Part shown: piece after piece, positions 61,620 through 64,000 of the stretch
Layout: each line of letters opens with the position of its first letter
Position numbering within the stretch: position 1 is the stretch's first letter
From: Anagrus nilaparvatae
Taxonomy: Eukaryota > Arthropoda > Insecta > Hymenoptera > Mymaridae
Assembly: GCA_022575985.1 (NCBI GenBank)
Contig: JAKSXM010000234.1
Span: 1-64,000, forward strand
Direction: 5' to 3'
DNA length: 64,000 nt
Program-made: the position numbers and the translations under genes
Notes under the pieces: generated by a model
The model's input: the letters and a program-made list of their open reading frames with translations, nothing else
Told to the model about the DNA's origin: nothing
Databases searched by the model: none

Positions 61620-61900
61620 GAACTGCTTTGGACCTTGAGGGGGGGGGGGGTATAAATGATACTTTTATGCAATTAAAAAAAAAAAAAAAAAATTTTTTTT
61701 TTAATTATGGTAAAACTTCAACCTGCTGGCCATAATATTGCCATAATTTATGATACTTTTATGCAATAAGAAAAAAAAAATTTTTTTTTTTAATTATGGT
61801 CAAACGTCAACCTGATGGCCATAATATTGCCATAATTTATGGCCATAAACCCAATCATCACCATAAATTATGGCCAAATTATGGTAAAAATTTTTTACTA

Positions 61901-62143
61901 ATAGCATTTTTTTTTTACAAAATAATTATCCCTTAACCATAATTAGGAATAAGGGATATTCACTAGATTCTTGAATACAGTAAATTTTTGGCTTGTATAA
62001 AATAAAAATTACGAGTTTCACTCGGAAATTTACTTATTCAAATAATCTTATTCAAGGGTAAAAAATTTAAAAACTTTCAAAAAAATCAAGAATCTTTAAT
62101 TTTGTTCATATAACCAGGAATTTGTATTTTGGTTTCTCGTTAG
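61901..62143. other. AT-rich stretch, nothing recognised
   Basis: No gene or clear repeat seen. Confidence 0.4.
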
Positions 62144-63307
62144 GCACGGCGGGCTTTAAACGATTTTAAATCGAAGTGCGAGTTACTGAAAATGTTAAAA
62201 ATGGGATCAATTCGAAATATTTTTCCAAGTTGAATGCCGTAAAAATAAAAAAAAAACCCAGAACCGTTTTTTTTTTTTTAGGTAAAAAACCGTATTTTTC
62301 TGGTTTTTTGTATTTTACTCTACTTTAAATTTCTTTATTCATATCAAATAAAGTTCAAAACCGTTCTGTTCCTTATAAAATGTATCTCTAAAGTTTAATT
62401 TTTCATTCTCGAGCATTAAAGTACACTTATACTTGTATTATTTGATTTCGGTAAGCTGTGGGTGGGTGACTGCGAGGGTGGCTGAGAAGTTATATCATTC
62501 CGTATAAAAAGTCATTGGCGGATTGAATCCATCGATTTGGCTCATTTTGTGCACACTTTTTTATATACATAAAATATGAACTCTCCCAATTTTTCAGCCC
62601 TCTAGGTGCAAATATGTCAATTTAATCCCAAATTACAAAATTTAGATTCTTGCGATTTTGGCCAAAAATAGTAAATAGTAAATACAGCCATCTAGGGGAA
62701 AAATTTTTTAAAACTAATGTCAAATTCAAATTCATCTGCAAATTTTACTATGGATTATGTCTACAAACTATTTTTAATGCTTTTGCCTATAGATTTCTAA
62801 AAAATTTCATTAAAAAATCAAAAATCTAAGTTTCGTAATTTGGGTTTAAATTTGCAGATTTGCACCTAGAGGGCTAAAAAATTGTGAGAGTTCATATTTT
62901 ATGTATATAAAAATGTGTCCATAAAATGAGTCAAATCGGGGGACTCAATCCGCTAATGACTATTTATACGGGATGAAATAACTGCTCAGCCACCATCGCA
63001 GCCACCCACAGCTTACCGAAATTAAATTATTCAAGTATAAGTGTACTTTAATACTCGAAAATGAAAAATTAAACTTTAAAGATACATTTTATAAGGTATA
63101 GAACGGTTTTGAACTTTATCTGATATGAATAAGTAGAGTAAAATACAAAAAACCAGAAAAATAAGGTTTTTTACCAGAAAAAAACGGCTCTGGGGATTTT
63201 TTGATTTTTACAGCATTCAACTTGAAAAAATATTTTGAATTGATCCCATTTTTAACATTTTCAGTAACTCGCACTTCGATTTAAAATCGTTTAAAGCCCG
63301 CCGTGTA
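62144..63307. repeat. 1.16-kb near-perfect palindrome
   Basis: GCACGGCGGGCTTTAAACGA (62,145) is mirrored at the right end (TCGTTTAAAGCCCGCCGTG). The arms match to a centre near 62,730. Both arms carry CTCTAGGTGCAAA preceded by a CTCCCAATTTTTCAGCC-like segment, shared with the 15.3-kb palindrome. Confidence 0.92.
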
Positions 63308-63757
63308 GGAAGAATTGTCACGGATAGCACAGAATTTGATTTTCAATTTTTCCTCTAAATGTTATGAATAATTTTTGAAAAATATTGCTTTTTGAAACGA
63401 TGATTTTTTTTAACGACGAAGGCTGAGAATTTTTTTCTTTGTGAAAATATAATTTCTGAACAATAAATATAATGCAATAAAACGAATTTCAGTAAAGTTG
63501 TAGCATTTTTTTCACAATTTTTTGGGTTTATATAGTACATGCCCGATTTAAAATAAGTGGGATTTATCGAGTAGCAGATTTACCGGGGTCCATTTAAAAG
63601 AATTTTATTATTATGTATTATTTTAATATAACGACCTTTTACAAATGCAAGATTTTATATACTTTTAATCATCATTATACTGCTTTTAACTATTTACATA
63701 TGAAATACAATGTATTTTCATACTATGTAGAAGCAGTTTTTAAATAATTTTTTAAAA
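63308..63757. other. AT-rich stretch, nothing recognised
   Basis: The minus-strand frame at 63,355-63,540 has no recognisable domain and biased composition; not called as a gene. Confidence 0.4.
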
Positions 63758-64000
63758 ATACTAGATCTTTTTGTAAATAATTTTTATAAAGTTTTTTAAG
63801 CTAATTAAAGCTTAAAGAAGCTAATTCTTGAAGAAAAAAAATTTCCATCATTTGGTCTATGTGGCTAAAACATAAGGTTGGAAGTTCGAACCCTACTGGA
63901 GACCAAATGATGGACATTTTTTTTCTTCAAGAATTAGCTTCTTTAAGCTTTAATTAGCTTAAAAAAGTTTATAAAAATTATTTACAAAAAGATCTAGTAT
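63758..64000. repeat. Palindrome with tRNA-like core, running off the window
   Basis: ATACTAGATCTTTTTGTAAA (63,758) is mirrored exactly at the window end. The arms (~95-105 bases each) close on CATCATTTGGTCT / AGACCAAATGATG. The ~40-base core holds GGAAGTTCGAACCC (63,880-63,893), close to the tRNA B box GGTTCGANTCC, and the GGTCT/AGACC ends would form an acceptor-like stem. The core is too short for a full tRNA. Confidence 0.8.

Larger units (their letters stand above)
60161..61900. repeat. Composite element with ATAATTATGG-type terminal repeats and two inner palindromes
   Basis: GTAAAAAATTTTTACCAT (60,161) is mirrored by ATGGTAAAAATTTTTTAC (~61,881-61,898). CCATAAATTATGGCCATAA units occur at both ends, with two tandem copies on the right (61,690-61,860). 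A second inverted pair contains AAGGTCCAAAGCA (60,288; mirror at ~61,623). Two palindromes sit within, at 60,464-60,897 and 61,153-61,619. Confidence 0.65.

Overview
This is a window of a very AT-rich animal nuclear genome, almost entirely repetitive. The evidence for a eukaryote is a gene with spliceosomal introns, a 5'-truncated non-LTR (LINE) retrotransposon with a poly(A) tail, a solo LTR, Helitron remains, satellite DNA with higher-order structure and many foldback elements. The R1-like LINE and the Helitron/integrase mix fit an arthropod, most likely an insect; this is inference and the species cannot be named. There are no operons, CRISPR arrays or bacterial genes. Most short open frames are chance products of palindromes or satellites.

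Layout. 1-3.3 kb: a terminal-inverted-repeat element with a G/C-rich inner hairpin, TTAA-element remains and a foldback element. 3.3-8.5 kb: a ~180-bp tandem repeat interrupted by a 1.2-kb palindrome, then a ~145-bp decayed tandem repeat. 8.5-24.8 kb: palindromic (foldback) elements of all sizes, several nested, up to 3.3 kb (14.74-18.06 kb), plus a complete TTAA-flanked MITE and a tRNA-like sequence. 24.8-30.2 kb: a ~111-bp satellite carrying a 137-bp hairpin MITE with an identifiable empty site and a GC-rich R1-like LINE with target-site duplication. 30.2-47.2 kb: a second satellite (~102-bp monomer) with a 2,008-bp higher-order repeat; a 3.3-kb palindrome is inserted in it, and a 497-bp solo LTR is inserted in that palindrome.

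47.2-58 kb is the only part with protein-coding relics other than the LINE: a broken integrase-type transposase, a broken protein-kinase fragment beside a Helitron-like end, a PIF1/Helitron helicase pseudogene between two Helitron-type 3' termini, and a three-exon minus-strand gene (427 codons) whose last exon is cut by one of those termini. 58-64 kb returns to palindromes, two of which hold tRNA-like cores.

The clearest biology is the accumulation of large near-perfect palindromes. Several share a short conserved motif, and one entered a satellite monomer at an A|T junction with no target duplication. I found no complete autonomous transposon. The three-exon gene is the only candidate for a still-expressed gene.
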